A stretch of 64,000 bases of DNA from NCBI GenBank assembly GCA_036500145.1, contig DASYCO010000065.1, forward strand, positions 1-64,000, in the 5' to 3' direction. The notes under the pieces are model-generated. The model was not told the DNA's origin. It did not search any database and worked only from the letters and a program-made list of their open reading frames with translations. Origin of the DNA: CAMAVH01 sp036500145 (GTDB lineage: Bacteria; Pseudomonadota; Alphaproteobacteria; SMXQ01). Positions 35,932-43,894 of this stretch are shown here, piece after piece (the stretch's first letter is position 1; each line of letters begins with the position of its first letter). The translations under genes and the position numbers were made by a program.

Positions 35932-37125
35932 ATGACCCGACACGGTTCGACCTATGCCGACATCGTCGCCGGCAAGACGTCCAACGCCATGCCGTCGGAC
36001 AATATCCTGCCGCAGACCGAGCTGCGGAACTACTTCCAGGCCATCGACAACATGATGAAGGTGTTCGCCATCCGGCCGGGCGACAACGTGGTCTTCCTCA
36101 CCGACCCGCTGCTCGACCGCCGCGTGGTCGACGCCATCTCCGGCATCGCGCTCGGGCGCGGCGTGAAGCCGATCGAATACATGCATTCGACCAGCCAGGT
36201 CACGGCGCCGCCGGCGGAGGCCGTGGCCCTGATCGAGAAGGCGGACTTCGTCGTCTCGACCTGGTTCGCCTCCACCGGCTTCCCCCTGTTCAACAAGCTG
36301 CGCAAGGAAAAGGGCCAGCGCTGGATCAAGATCACCTACTTCCGCAACCTCGACGTGCTGCACACGCCGCAGGCGCGATTCCCGGTGGAGCTGGTGGGCG
36401 AGATCATCCGCGCCACCGCGCGCATGTACCCACGCGACAGCGACTTCGACATGACCTTCGCGGACGCGCGCGGCACCGACCTGACGATCAAGTTCACGCC
36501 GCAGATGGTCACCAACCTGCTCGACCACAACCGCTGGCGTGGCGAGAACACCGGCGACGTGCCGGGCTGCTACGTCCACTACCTGCCGGCGCACGGCCCG
36601 AACATCTACGCGCAGACCTGCTTTCACCGCGACCCGCAGGCCCGCCCGCAGATGGGCGGCGTGGTGTTCCCGCAATGGGCGGTCGGCTTCCCGAAGCCCT
36701 TCGAGGAGAAGGTCGGCATCGAGTACAAGGACGGCGTCGTCGACAAGGTGCACGGCCGCTCGCTCGACGCCGAGACGCTGCGCGACATGCTGGTCGGCCG
36801 CGAGGCGATGCTGCATGAGCTCGGCTGCGGCTTCAACCCGAAGGCGCCGCGCTTCAACATCTACCCGGCCGGCTCCAATTCGGCGGGCGCGCTGCACTTC
36901 GGCACCGACAGCAACCGGCCGAGCGAATACATGCAGCGCGTCGTGCCCTTCTGGGAGGAGCCGCACGTCCACCAGGACTGCGTCGTGTTCGACGCCACGG
37001 TGAAGGCCGGCAACGTCACGCTGATCGACAACGGCTTCCTGATGTCGCTGCGCGACCCGCAGGTCATCGAGATGGCGGCGCGCTACGGCGACCCGATCGA
37101 GCTGCTCGAAGCCTTCGTGGAATAG
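35932..37125 (+). CDS. NicX/M29-like metalloenzyme (dihydroxypyridine dioxygenase or aminopeptidase fold)
   Basis: 397-aa cytoplasmic protein resembling the fold shared by M29 aminopeptidases and 2,5-dihydroxypyridine 5,6-dioxygenase (NicX). Candidate metal ligands are in the C-terminal third: the HELGCGFNP segment, His in LHFGTDSN and the H-x-D motif in PHVHQDCVV; NicX uses two His and one Asp in this way. The N-terminal part (NMMKVFAIRPGDNVVFLTD) matches the non-catalytic domain. A strong SD (GGGAGGAG) precedes the ATG. It is a single-gene unit ending in a hairpin terminator. Peptidase against ring-opening dioxygenase cannot be decided from sequence alone. Confidence 0.7.
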   Translation: MTRHGSTYADIVAGKTSNAMPSDNILPQTELRNYFQAIDNMMKVFAIRPGDNVVFLTDPLLDRRVVDAISGIALGRGVKPIEYMHSTSQVTAPPAEAVALIEKADFVVSTWFASTGFPLFNKLRKEKGQRWIKITYFRNLDVLHTPQARFPVELVGEIIRATARMYPRDSDFDMTFADARGTDLTIKFTPQMVTNLLDHNRWRGENTGDVPGCYVHYLPAHGPNIYAQTCFHRDPQARPQMGGVVFPQWAVGFPKPFEEKVGIEYKDGVVDKVHGRSLDAETLRDMLVGREAMLHELGCGFNPKAPRFNIYPAGSNSAGALHFGTDSNRPSEYMQRVVPFWEEPHVHQDCVVFDATVKAGNVTLIDNGFLMSLRDPQVIEMAARYGDPIELLEAFVE

Positions 37126-37149
37126 GGGCGGGCGGATAGCCTCGGCGAC

Positions 37150-37175
37150 AAGGGCGCTCCCGAGGGAGCGCCCTT
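37150..37175 (+). terminator. Intrinsic terminator after the NicX/M29-like gene
   Basis: Stem AGGGCGCTCC/GGAGCGCCCT (37151-37160, 37165-37174) closed by a CGAG tetraloop and followed by a short T-rich stretch. It lies between the stops of two convergent genes (37125 and 37194) and could serve both. Confidence 0.75.
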
Positions 37176-37193
37176 TCCATTTGCGCCACGGCT

Positions 37194-37991
37194 CTAGCGG
37201 GCGGCCTTCGGGGCGTAGGCGAACTGCGTGTCGCCGTCGGCCGGCGCGGCGGGCGCGATGCCGGCGACCTCGCGGATCAGCTTGGAGAGCACCGCTTCGG
37301 AGAAGGTGTCGAAGCTCGATGCCGGCACCATGAAGGCGCCGGGCCCGCCGATGACGTTGGCCTGGTAGTAGCTGTCGAGGTCGGGATCGGACGGCCAGCC
37401 GCGCGGGCCGCCGTAGTCGTAGGCGCCGGCGCGGCTGTTGAGGATCGGCAGGCCGTTGATGGTGATGCCGGCGGCGACGGCCTCGTCGCGTGCCAGGCTC
37501 GCCTCGCGGCCATGGTTGTTCTTGCCGTCGCCGGAGACGTCGATGACGCGCCGCGTGCCTTCGAACGGGCTTTCCTTGAACAGGTTCATCGAATAGTCGA
37601 TGGCGCCGCTGATGGAGGTCCAGCGGATCGCCACGTAGGGCGAATCGGCGACCTTGCTGACGAAGGCTTGCGCGTCGGCCGGCGTCTCGATCAGGGTCCA
37701 GGGCATGATGGTCTGCTGGTACGTCGCGCCGGCCCATTCGACGTAGGCGAGGCCGATGCGGCGGTAGGGGCCGGCCTTGATGGCGTTAAGCACCTTGTCG
37801 CTGGTCAGCGCCGCGATGTAGCCCTCGCGTTGCAGCCTGGCCTCGATGGCGTCGACGCTGCCGGAGACGTCGACGGCGAGGATGAGTTCAAGGTCGACGG
37901 GCAAGGGCGCCGCGCGCGCCGGCGCGGCGCAGGCGGCGGCGAATGCGATGGAGACGAACGCAAAGCGACGAAGCAGCGGCGACATGGACAT
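37194..37991 (-). CDS. DUF1194 von Willebrand factor A-type exported protein
   Basis: 265-aa exported protein with a DUF1194/VWA-like domain. The signal peptide is MSMSPLLRRFAFVSIAFAAA to about APARAAPLP. The mature chain opens with VDLELILAVDVSGSVD, where D-x-S-x-S is the metal-ion-dependent adhesion site. A conserved RRVIDVSGDGKNN follows. A strong GGAGG SD with 6-nt spacing supports the ATG at 37991 over the ATG at 37985 and the longer frame. It stands alone between two transcription units. A role in envelope protein binding is family-level inference; no partner is adjacent. Confidence 0.9.
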   Translation of the reverse strand: MSMSPLLRRFAFVSIAFAAACAAPARAAPLPVDLELILAVDVSGSVDAIEARLQREGYIAALTSDKVLNAIKAGPYRRIGLAYVEWAGATYQQTIMPWTLIETPADAQAFVSKVADSPYVAIRWTSISGAIDYSMNLFKESPFEGTRRVIDVSGDGKNNHGREASLARDEAVAAGITINGLPILNSRAGAYDYGGPRGWPSDPDLDSYYQANVIGGPGAFMVPASSFDTFSEAVLSKLIREVAGIAPAAPADGDTQFAYAPKAAR

Positions 37992-38167
37992 GTCCACCCT
38001 CCTTGCAGGCTCAGGCGACGTTTCGGCTTCCCCTTGCCGCAAGTATCTCCATGCCCGGCACGCTTGCCTAGACGCAATCGCGCGACGCTGCCGCGCGCGC
38101 CGCGTATGGCGAGGAAGGCGCTTGATTCAACGGAAGAATCCGTCTTCGCCGGCTTTCGCGGCGGGGC

Positions 38168-39166
38168 TTAGTTCCCGCCGTCGAGCGTCTGGCCGAGGCC
38201 GGCCGCCTTGGCCTTGCGCGCCAGCATGGCGCAGGCGCTCATGTATTCCAGCGAGGTGCCGCCGGAGAGGAAGATGGTGATGTCCTTGTCCGACGCGCGC
38301 GGCGTCAGCTTGCCGGCGATCACCGAGCCGATGTCGCCGAGCACGACGTCGCGGGCGATGGCGCCGGCCTTGAGCGGGATGATCAGCTCGCCCTTCTCGT
38401 GGAAGGCCTGGTCGAGGTCGTCGACGACGATCTTGCCGCGCTTCAGCACCGCCTCGTCGACCTCGCGCTGCTCCGGATAGTGCGCGCCGATGAAGTTGCA
38501 GTGGGCGCCCTCGTCGATCCAGGCGGCGTCGAGCACGGGCGTCTTCGAGTTGGTCACGGTGGTGACGATGTCGGCGCCTTTGGCGGCGGCTTCGCCGCTG
38601 GCGGCGGAGACGACGTAGAGCGCCGGGAAGCTCGCGCGCGCCCAGGCGGCGAAGGCGTCGCGCTTTTCCTTGTCGCGGCTGTAGACGCGCAGCTCGCGCA
38701 GGGCCCGCACGGCCATCAGGCCCATGAGCTGGGTGCGCGCCTGGTCGCCCGTGCCGATCAGCGCGGCGACGGCGGCGTCGGGCCGCGCCATGTATTTGGT
38801 GGCGACGGCCGAGGTGGCGCCGGTTTTCCTGGGGCCGATCTGCCCTGAATGGAGGATCGCCTCGACGTCGCCGTTCACTGCGGAATAGACGGTGACCCAG
38901 AGGTTCATGCCGCCGCCGAAGCCGGTCGAATACATCGAGCAGCCCATGACGCCGACCTTTTTGAGCAAGCCGCCGCCGAGCTTGAGCGAGCCGGGGCGCT
39001 TTTCGCCGGGCCGCTCCATCCAGAAGTTCTGGCGCGGCAGGATCTGGAAGTCGCCGGTGCCCTGGTCGCGGTAGGCGGCTTCGACCGCATCCACGTAGTC
39101 GGCCATGGTGACGGCGCCGCTGTCGTGCAGCGCGCGGACATGGTCGTCGTTGATGAAGATGGTCAT
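38168..39166 (-). CDS. Ornithine cyclodeaminase/mu-crystallin family protein
   Basis: 332-aa NAD(P)-dependent enzyme of the OCD/mu-crystallin superfamily, which includes ornithine cyclodeaminase, alanine dehydrogenase and ketimine reductases. The N-terminal substrate domain includes SLKLGGGLLKKVGVMGCSMY. The Rossmann domain has AALIGTGDQARTQLMGL as its dinucleotide loop and continues with TVTNSKTPVLDAAWI. GGGGAG precedes the ATG at 39166. The exact substrate cannot be assigned. It is about 180 bp from the superoxide dismutase gene with two hairpins between them, so it is probably a separate transcript. Confidence 0.92.
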   Translation of the reverse strand: MTIFINDDHVRALHDSGAVTMADYVDAVEAAYRDQGTGDFQILPRQNFWMERPGEKRPGSLKLGGGLLKKVGVMGCSMYSTGFGGGMNLWVTVYSAVNGDVEAILHSGQIGPRKTGATSAVATKYMARPDAAVAALIGTGDQARTQLMGLMAVRALRELRVYSRDKEKRDAFAAWARASFPALYVVSAASGEAAAKGADIVTTVTNSKTPVLDAAWIDEGAHCNFIGAHYPEQREVDEAVLKRGKIVVDDLDQAFHEKGELIIPLKAGAIARDVVLGDIGSVIAGKLTPRASDKDITIFLSGGTSLEYMSACAMLARKAKAAGLGQTLDGGN

Positions 39167-39246
39167 GGCCGAACGCTCCCCTGCGATTTTCTGCGGGCGC
39201 GACTATCCCGCGCCGAGGTCACGCTCGCAAGGGGGGCCTTAAGCGA

Positions 39247-39278
39247 AACGTCCCCCGGGCTTGCGCCCAGGGGACGTT
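39247..39278 (-). terminator. Long hairpin downstream of the superoxide dismutase gene
   Basis: Outer stem AACGTCCCC/GGGGACGTT (39247-39255, 39270-39278) and an inner GGGC/GCCC give one long hairpin. On the minus strand it follows the sod stop (39348) and is followed by TTCGCTT, a poor T-tract. A second hairpin, GGCCTGTC/GACAGGCC (39288-39313), lies between it and the gene. Together they probably end the sod transcript. Confidence 0.6.
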
Positions 39279-39347
39279 GGGGACCGTGGCCTGTCGGAGG
39301 ATCAAGACAGGCCGCAGCCAATGTCAGGGGCCGATGTCAGGCGGGGC

Positions 39348-40223
39348 TCAGGAGGCCTTGCCGATCTTGCGGAAGGCGGGGTCTTCGCCATGGGAATGGC
39401 GCTTGCCGGCTTCCTCGGCGCGCTTGAGGTCGGCGCCTTCCGCGCCGTCGAGCGCCTTCTCGGCGGCCTTGGCCTGGGCGCTGCCCTTGCCCGCCGCCAC
39501 CGACTTGGCGACGCCCTTGTTGTAGGCGCGGGTCGCGATGTAGCTGCCCTCGCCCTCGTTTCTGGAGCCTGCGATCTTCGAAGCCATGTTGCCCTCCATC
39601 AACGCGTGGGAGATGAACTCGTCGCCGTGCAGCGCATGCGCGGCGAAATGCCAGTGAGCGAGCTGGCGCAGGAAGGTCTCGACGAACTTCGGCCGCTCGT
39701 TCTGGTAGTCGAGGTAATAGGCGTGCTCCCAGACGTCGCAGGCGAGCAGCGGCTTCTGGCCCTGCGCGATCGGGGTCATGGCGTCCGACGTGGTGACGAT
39801 GGCGAGCTTGCCCTTCTCTTCGACCAGCCAGGCCCAGCCGCTGCCGAACTGGGCGACGGCGGCTTCCTTGAACGCCTTGCGGAAACCGTCGAGGTCGCCG
39901 AAGTCCTTCTCGATGCGCGCGAGCAAATCGCCATCCGGCGCGCCGCCGCCGTGCGGCGACAGGCAGTGCCAGAAGAAGGTGTGGTTCCAGACCTGCGCGG
40001 CGTTGTTGAAGATCTTCTTGTCGTCGCCGGACTTCGCGCCGGCCGTCGCCTGGATGATGCCTTCCAGGGTCATGTCGGCGTACTTGGTGCCGTCGACGAG
40101 CTTGTTGAGCGTCTCGACGTAGGCCTTGTGGTGCTTGCCATGGTGGAACTGGAGCGTGCGTTCGGACATGTGCGGTTCGAGGGCGTTTTCCGCATAGGGC
40201 AGCGGCGGCAACTTAAAGGGCAT
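39348..40223 (-). CDS. sodB: Iron superoxide dismutase with C-terminal extension
   Basis: 291-aa Fe/Mn-family superoxide dismutase. Metal ligands His27, His81, Asp163 and His167 are present (LQFHHGKHH, NHTFFWHCL, DVWEHAYYLDYQN). NNAAQVWNHTFFW, with Gln77, is the Fe-type signature. The catalytic body ends near residue 197. About 90 further residues follow, including RNEGEGSYIATRAYNKGV and LDGAEGADLKRAEEAGKRH, which match a small stand-alone protein family I recall from rhizobia rather than SOD. AGGAGA SD. No signal peptide, so it is cytoplasmic. A terminator-like hairpin sits 28 bp upstream of the start and may control it. Confidence 0.93.
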   Translation of the reverse strand: MPFKLPPLPYAENALEPHMSERTLQFHHGKHHKAYVETLNKLVDGTKYADMTLEGIIQATAGAKSGDDKKIFNNAAQVWNHTFFWHCLSPHGGGAPDGDLLARIEKDFGDLDGFRKAFKEAAVAQFGSGWAWLVEEKGKLAIVTTSDAMTPIAQGQKPLLACDVWEHAYYLDYQNERPKFVETFLRQLAHWHFAAHALHGDEFISHALMEGNMASKIAGSRNEGEGSYIATRAYNKGVAKSVAAGKGSAQAKAAEKALDGAEGADLKRAEEAGKRHSHGEDPAFRKIGKAS

Positions 40224-40533
40224 GACTCTCTCCTGCCGGTCTGAATGTCGAAAAAATGGAGCCCCGGGAACGAGGGCCAGCGATGGGAGTCCCGGGGCTC
40301 CGAGCCCGACGCCCCATTCAGGGGCGCTAGCAACGGGTCTGTCAGATGAACGGCACAGCGCAGGGCGCGTTCCGGTCCCATCTCATTGCAGCGGCTAGGA
40401 AAAGAAGGCCAGCGGCGGCCGTGCGCGCAAGCCGCGCAAAAGGCTGGGCCTTTCGGCCTTGCGTCGCGCGCATGACGTCTGGCGCGCAGGCTGCGACGCA
40501 AGCCTTGCGGACAATATGCCCAGAGACGTCGCG
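40224..40533. promoter_or_regulatory. Gap between the hydroxyacid dehydrogenase operon and sodB
   Basis: 310 bp without a supported gene. The proximal part (40251-40301) is a terminator-like hairpin; a smaller repeat GCCCC/GGGGC lies at 40311-40325. The sodB promoter must lie in or upstream of these structures. I see no clear Fur-type or OxyR-type operator. Confidence 0.4.
40251..40301 (-). terminator. Intrinsic terminator or attenuator between the dehydrogenase operon and sodB
   Basis: Perfect 11-bp stem GGAGCCCCGGG (40258-40268) with CCCGGGGCTCC (40291-40301) and a 22-nt loop. On the minus strand it is followed by ATTTTTT. It fits an intrinsic terminator for the 2-hydroxyacid dehydrogenase operon. 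Because it ends only about 27 nt before the sodB start, it could also act as an attenuator in a sodB leader. Confidence 0.7.
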
Positions 40534-41496
40534 TCAGGCGGGCAGCGTAGGCCCGCTGAGCACGCGCGCGAAGGGCTTGCGGGCGCGGAAGAGCCGCAGG
40601 TGCTCGCTCAGGATGTCGAACAGCACCGCGTCGTCGCCGCCGCCTCCTGCGCTATGCGGCGTCAGCACCAGGTTCGGCGCGTCCCACAGCGGGCTGTCGG
40701 CGGGCGGCGGCTCGATCTCGGTCACGTCGAGGCCGGCGCCGCGAATCTGGCCGGCCTTGAGCGCGGCGATCAGCGCCGCCTCTTCGATCATCGGCCCGCG
40801 CGCGATGTTCACGATCAGGGCGCTGGGCTTCATGGCGGCGAGAGCCTTCGCGTCGATGATGTGATGCGTGCTGGGGTCGTAGGCGGTGGCGAGCATCACC
40901 ACGTCGGCTTCGGCCAAAGTCTCGTGCAGCCGCTCGCGCGGGCGCAGCTCGTCGACGTGGGCGGCTTCGGCGATGCCGCTGATGCCGATCACGCGCATGT
41001 CGAAGGCCTTGGCCTTGCGCGCGATGTCCTGGCCGATGGCGCCGAGGCCGATCAGCGCCATCGTCTTCTTGTCCAGCGTGTCCACGTCGCGGTTCATCTC
41101 GGTGCGCGGCCATTCATGGCGCTGCGCCGCCGCGGCGCAGTCCGGCAGGCGGCGGACGAGGGCGAGCAGCAGGGTCATCGCATGGGTGGCGACGGCGCGG
41201 GCGCGGCCGGCGCTGCTGTTCGTCACCGCCACCATCGGCGGCACGCCGCTTTCCAGCGCGTAGTCGATGCCCGAGTTCGTGAAATGCATCCAGCGCAGGG
41301 CCGTGCCCTTCTCGCGCACGATCTCGGCGACCTCGGGCGTATAGGCGCTGTTGGTGGTGATGAAGATGTCGGCGCCGGCCACGGCTGCGGCCACGTCCTT
41401 CGGCTCCTTGATCGAGACGACCTCGATGTCGGGGAAGTCCCGGCCGACGCCGTCGATCATCTTGCGGTACTTGGTCGCATAGAAGACGAGCTTCAC
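40534..41496 (-). CDS. D-isomer-specific 2-hydroxyacid dehydrogenase, paralog A
   Basis: 320-aa NAD(P)-dependent D-2-hydroxyacid dehydrogenase. The dinucleotide loop is GLGAIGQDIARKAKAFDM. The catalytic Arg (NIARG), Glu (DVTEIEPP) and His (LTPHSAGGG) are all present. The start is a GTG at 41496 that overlaps the stop of paralog B (GTGA), giving translational coupling. It is about half identical by eye to paralog B, with almost identical central stretches, so the pair arose by tandem duplication. The substrates are unknown; two-subunit or dual-specificity use is possible. It is followed by a terminator-like hairpin. Confidence 0.93.
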   Translation of the reverse strand: MKLVFYATKYRKMIDGVGRDFPDIEVVSIKEPKDVAAAVAGADIFITTNSAYTPEVAEIVREKGTALRWMHFTNSGIDYALESGVPPMVAVTNSSAGRARAVATHAMTLLLALVRRLPDCAAAAQRHEWPRTEMNRDVDTLDKKTMALIGLGAIGQDIARKAKAFDMRVIGISGIAEAAHVDELRPRERLHETLAEADVVMLATAYDPSTHHIIDAKALAAMKPSALIVNIARGPMIEEAALIAALKAGQIRGAGLDVTEIEPPPADSPLWDAPNLVLTPHSAGGGGDDAVLFDILSEHLRLFRARKPFARVLSGPTLPA

Positions 41497-42467
41497 GACG
41501 CGGCTCCCTGCAGGTTGGGCCCGGCGACGACGCGCGCGAAGGGCTGCTTTGCGAGATAGAGCTTCAGGTTGCGGCTCAGGATGTCGAACAGCACGTCGTT
41601 GTTGTCGTTGCCGGCGCCGGCGATGTGCGGCGTCAGCACGAGGTTGGACAGGTCCCACAGCGGGCTGTCGGCGGACAGGGGCTCGACCTCGGTCACGTCG
41701 ATGCCGGCGGCGCGGATCCGGCCGTCCTTCAGCGCCGCGATCAGCGCCGGCTCGTCGACCAGCGCGCCGCGCCCGATGTTGACGAGGATGGCGCTGGGCT
41801 TCATGGCGGCAAGCGCCGCCGCGTCGATGATGTGGTGGGTCTCGGGGCTATAGCCGGTGGCGACCATCACCACGTCCGCTTCGCCGAGGGTCTCGTGCAG
41901 CCGCTCGCGCGGGCGCAGCTCGTCGACGTGGGGCGCTTCGCCGGCGCGGCTGACGCCGATCACGCGCATGTCGAAGGCCTTGGCCTTGCGCGCGATGTCC
42001 TGGCCGATGGCGCCAAGCCCGATCAGCGCCATCGTCTTGTTCTCCAGCGTGCTGAGGTCGCCGTGCACGGCGTCGCGGACCCAGTCGCGGCGCGGCCGCG
42101 CCGCCGCGCAGTCGGCCAGCCGGCGCGTCACGGAAAGCAGCAGCGTCATGGCATGGGCGGCGACGCAGCGGGCATGCATGCCGCTGCTGTTGGTGACGGG
42201 AATGCCGTCGGGCAAGCCGTTCTTCAGCGCGTTGTCGATGCCGGACGTGGTGAAATGCATCCAGCGCAGCGCGTCTGCATTGTCGCGCACGGCGCGCGCC
42301 ACCTCCGGCAGGTAGATGCGGTTGGAGGTGACGAGCACCTCGGCGCCCTTGATGTTCTCGGCGAGCCTCGCCGGGTCGTGGACGGGCACCATGTCGATCT
42401 CGGGAAAGGCCGCGATGGCGCGTTCGACCATCCTGCCGTATTTCGCCGGATAGAAAACCAGCTTCAT
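41493..42467 (-). CDS. D-isomer-specific 2-hydroxyacid dehydrogenase, paralog B
   Basis: 324-aa NAD(P)-dependent D-2-hydroxyacid dehydrogenase, first gene of the pair. It begins MKLVFYPAKYGRMVERAI, closely matching paralog A. The cofactor loop is GLGAIGQDIARKAK and the catalytic residues are in NIGRGALVDE, DVTEVEPL and LTPHIAG. A GGGAGG SD supports the ATG at 42467; the longer open frame upstream has no SD. It is divergent from an SDR gene across a 176-bp promoter region, which hints at joint regulation of two oxidoreductase units. Confidence 0.94.
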   Translation of the reverse strand: MKLVFYPAKYGRMVERAIAAFPEIDMVPVHDPARLAENIKGAEVLVTSNRIYLPEVARAVRDNADALRWMHFTTSGIDNALKNGLPDGIPVTNSSGMHARCVAAHAMTLLLSVTRRLADCAAARPRRDWVRDAVHGDLSTLENKTMALIGLGAIGQDIARKAKAFDMRVIGVSRAGEAPHVDELRPRERLHETLGEADVVMVATGYSPETHHIIDAAALAAMKPSAILVNIGRGALVDEPALIAALKDGRIRAAGIDVTEVEPLSADSPLWDLSNLVLTPHIAGAGNDNNDVLFDILSRNLKLYLAKQPFARVVAGPNLQGAAS

Positions 42468-42643
42468 GGCGCGTCCTCCCCAATCTTCGGCATGCGGTTT
42501 TGGCAGGCGATACGCCTGCGCCGCCGTTCGAGACGCTAGCCGAGGAGCGGCGGTCCGCACAAGGCGCCTGCGCGAAGAAGGGCCGTGACGCCGGTTTGCC
42601 TGCGCGTATGCTGTGCTCCGTCTCGCCAACGAAGGAGCCGCCC

Positions 42644-43492
42644 ATGATCGAAGCGCAACCGTTCGACCAGCATGTCGCGACCGGCAAGCTCAAGGGCCGC
42701 ACGGCCATCGTCACCGGCGGCGGCGGGGCCATCGGCGGCGCCATCGCGCGCCTCTATGCGGCAGAAGGGGCCAACGTCGTCGTCTGCGACGTCGACCCGG
42801 CGAAGGCGGCCGAGACGGCCTTCGACATCGGCGAGGCGAGGGGCGAGGCTGGCGGCCAGGCGGTCGCCTGCCCGACCGACGTGTCGAGGCCGGAGGACTG
42901 CGAGCGCGCCGTGCAGCTCGCGGTCGAGCGCTTCGGCAACGTCCGCGCCCTGGTCAACGTCGCGGCGGCCGTCACGCCCGACGGCACCGTGGTCGATCTC
43001 TCGCTGGAAGACTGGAACAGGGCCTTCGCCGTCAACCTGACCGGCCCGTTCCTGATGTGCAAATACGCCATTCCGCAGATGAAGGCGGCGGGCGGCGGCA
43101 GCATCGTCAACATCGCCTCGCAGCTCGGCCAGCTGGCGGTGCCGAAGCGCTCGCCCTACTGCACCAGCAAGGCGGCGCTCATCATGTTCACCAAGGCGCT
43201 TGCCATCGACCATGCGGCGGACGACATCCGCGTCAATTCGCTGTCGCCGGGCGCCATCAACACGCCGCGCGCGCTATGGCGCTACGACGGGAACCTGGAG
43301 GAGGCGCGCAAGGCGCGCGGGCCGATGTACCTGCTGAAGCGGCCGGGGAAGGTGGAGGAGGTCGCCTACGGCGCGCTGTTCCTGGCGTCGGACGAATCTT
43401 CGTTCATGACGGCGTCCGACCTGCTGATCGACGGCGGCTACGTCGCCCACAAGACCCTGGCGACCAAGACGGTCGAAGGCCCCCGTGGCTAG
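42644..43492 (+). CDS. SDR family oxidoreductase
   Basis: 282-aa classical short-chain dehydrogenase. The cofactor motif TGGGGAIGG is near residue 27, followed by the Ser in NIASQLGQL and the Tyr-x3-Lys motif in YCTSKAAL. The C-terminal LLIDGGYVA is typical of the family. The ATG at 42644 has a GGAG SD 6 nt upstream; the open frame further upstream is not supported. It is divergent from the D-2-hydroxyacid dehydrogenase pair and converges with a small gene at 43512. The substrate cannot be named. Confidence 0.93.
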   Translation: MIEAQPFDQHVATGKLKGRTAIVTGGGGAIGGAIARLYAAEGANVVVCDVDPAKAAETAFDIGEARGEAGGQAVACPTDVSRPEDCERAVQLAVERFGNVRALVNVAAAVTPDGTVVDLSLEDWNRAFAVNLTGPFLMCKYAIPQMKAAGGGSIVNIASQLGQLAVPKRSPYCTSKAALIMFTKALAIDHAADDIRVNSLSPGAINTPRALWRYDGNLEEARKARGPMYLLKRPGKVEEVAYGALFLASDESSFMTASDLLIDGGYVAHKTLATKTVEGPRG

Positions 43493-43511
43493 GCTTGCTT
43501 GCGGCTAGCGC

Positions 43512-43733
43512 CTACTTGTCGTAGGGCCGCACCAGCATCACCCATGCCTTGTTGATCAGGTGGATCTGGTTCTTGTCGTCGATGAAGGGGAAGAAGCGCG
43601 GCTCGCTGTTCAGCAAGTCCTGGATGCGCGAGGTCGCGTCGATGAAGACATGGCCGGCGAGGGTCTGGCCGTCGCTCAGGGTCAGCTCCGCATGTTCGCG
43701 GATCTTGGGGATTTTTGCGGAGCCGAAGGCCAT
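43512..43733 (-). CDS. Small conserved-looking hypothetical protein (73 aa)
   Basis: 73-aa soluble protein beginning MAFGSAKIPKIREHAELTLS and containing GQTLAGHVFIDATSRIQDLL and FFPFIDDKNQIHLINK. The pattern suggests a small beta-rich fold with a hydrophobic core. I do not recognise a characterised family; the sequence looks like one I have seen beside alphaproteobacterial genes, but no function is known to me. GGAGAG precedes the ATG and codon use resembles the neighbours, so it is probably a real gene. It is divergent from the SDR at 43895. Confidence 0.7.
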   Translation of the reverse strand: MAFGSAKIPKIREHAELTLSDGQTLAGHVFIDATSRIQDLLNSEPRFFPFIDDKNQIHLINKAWVMLVRPYDK

Positions 43734-43894
43734 GGAAGCTCTCCAGTGGAAGGGACGCTGGGCGATATTCTGCCCGATCGTGGAATTTCGTGCATCATCC
43801 TTAAGAAACGCCTAAGCGGCGTCGGGGCCTTCCGATTTGACGGGCCCGGACCCGGCTGTTTCAATGCCGGCCAATTAAGAACAGGGAGACGTCC

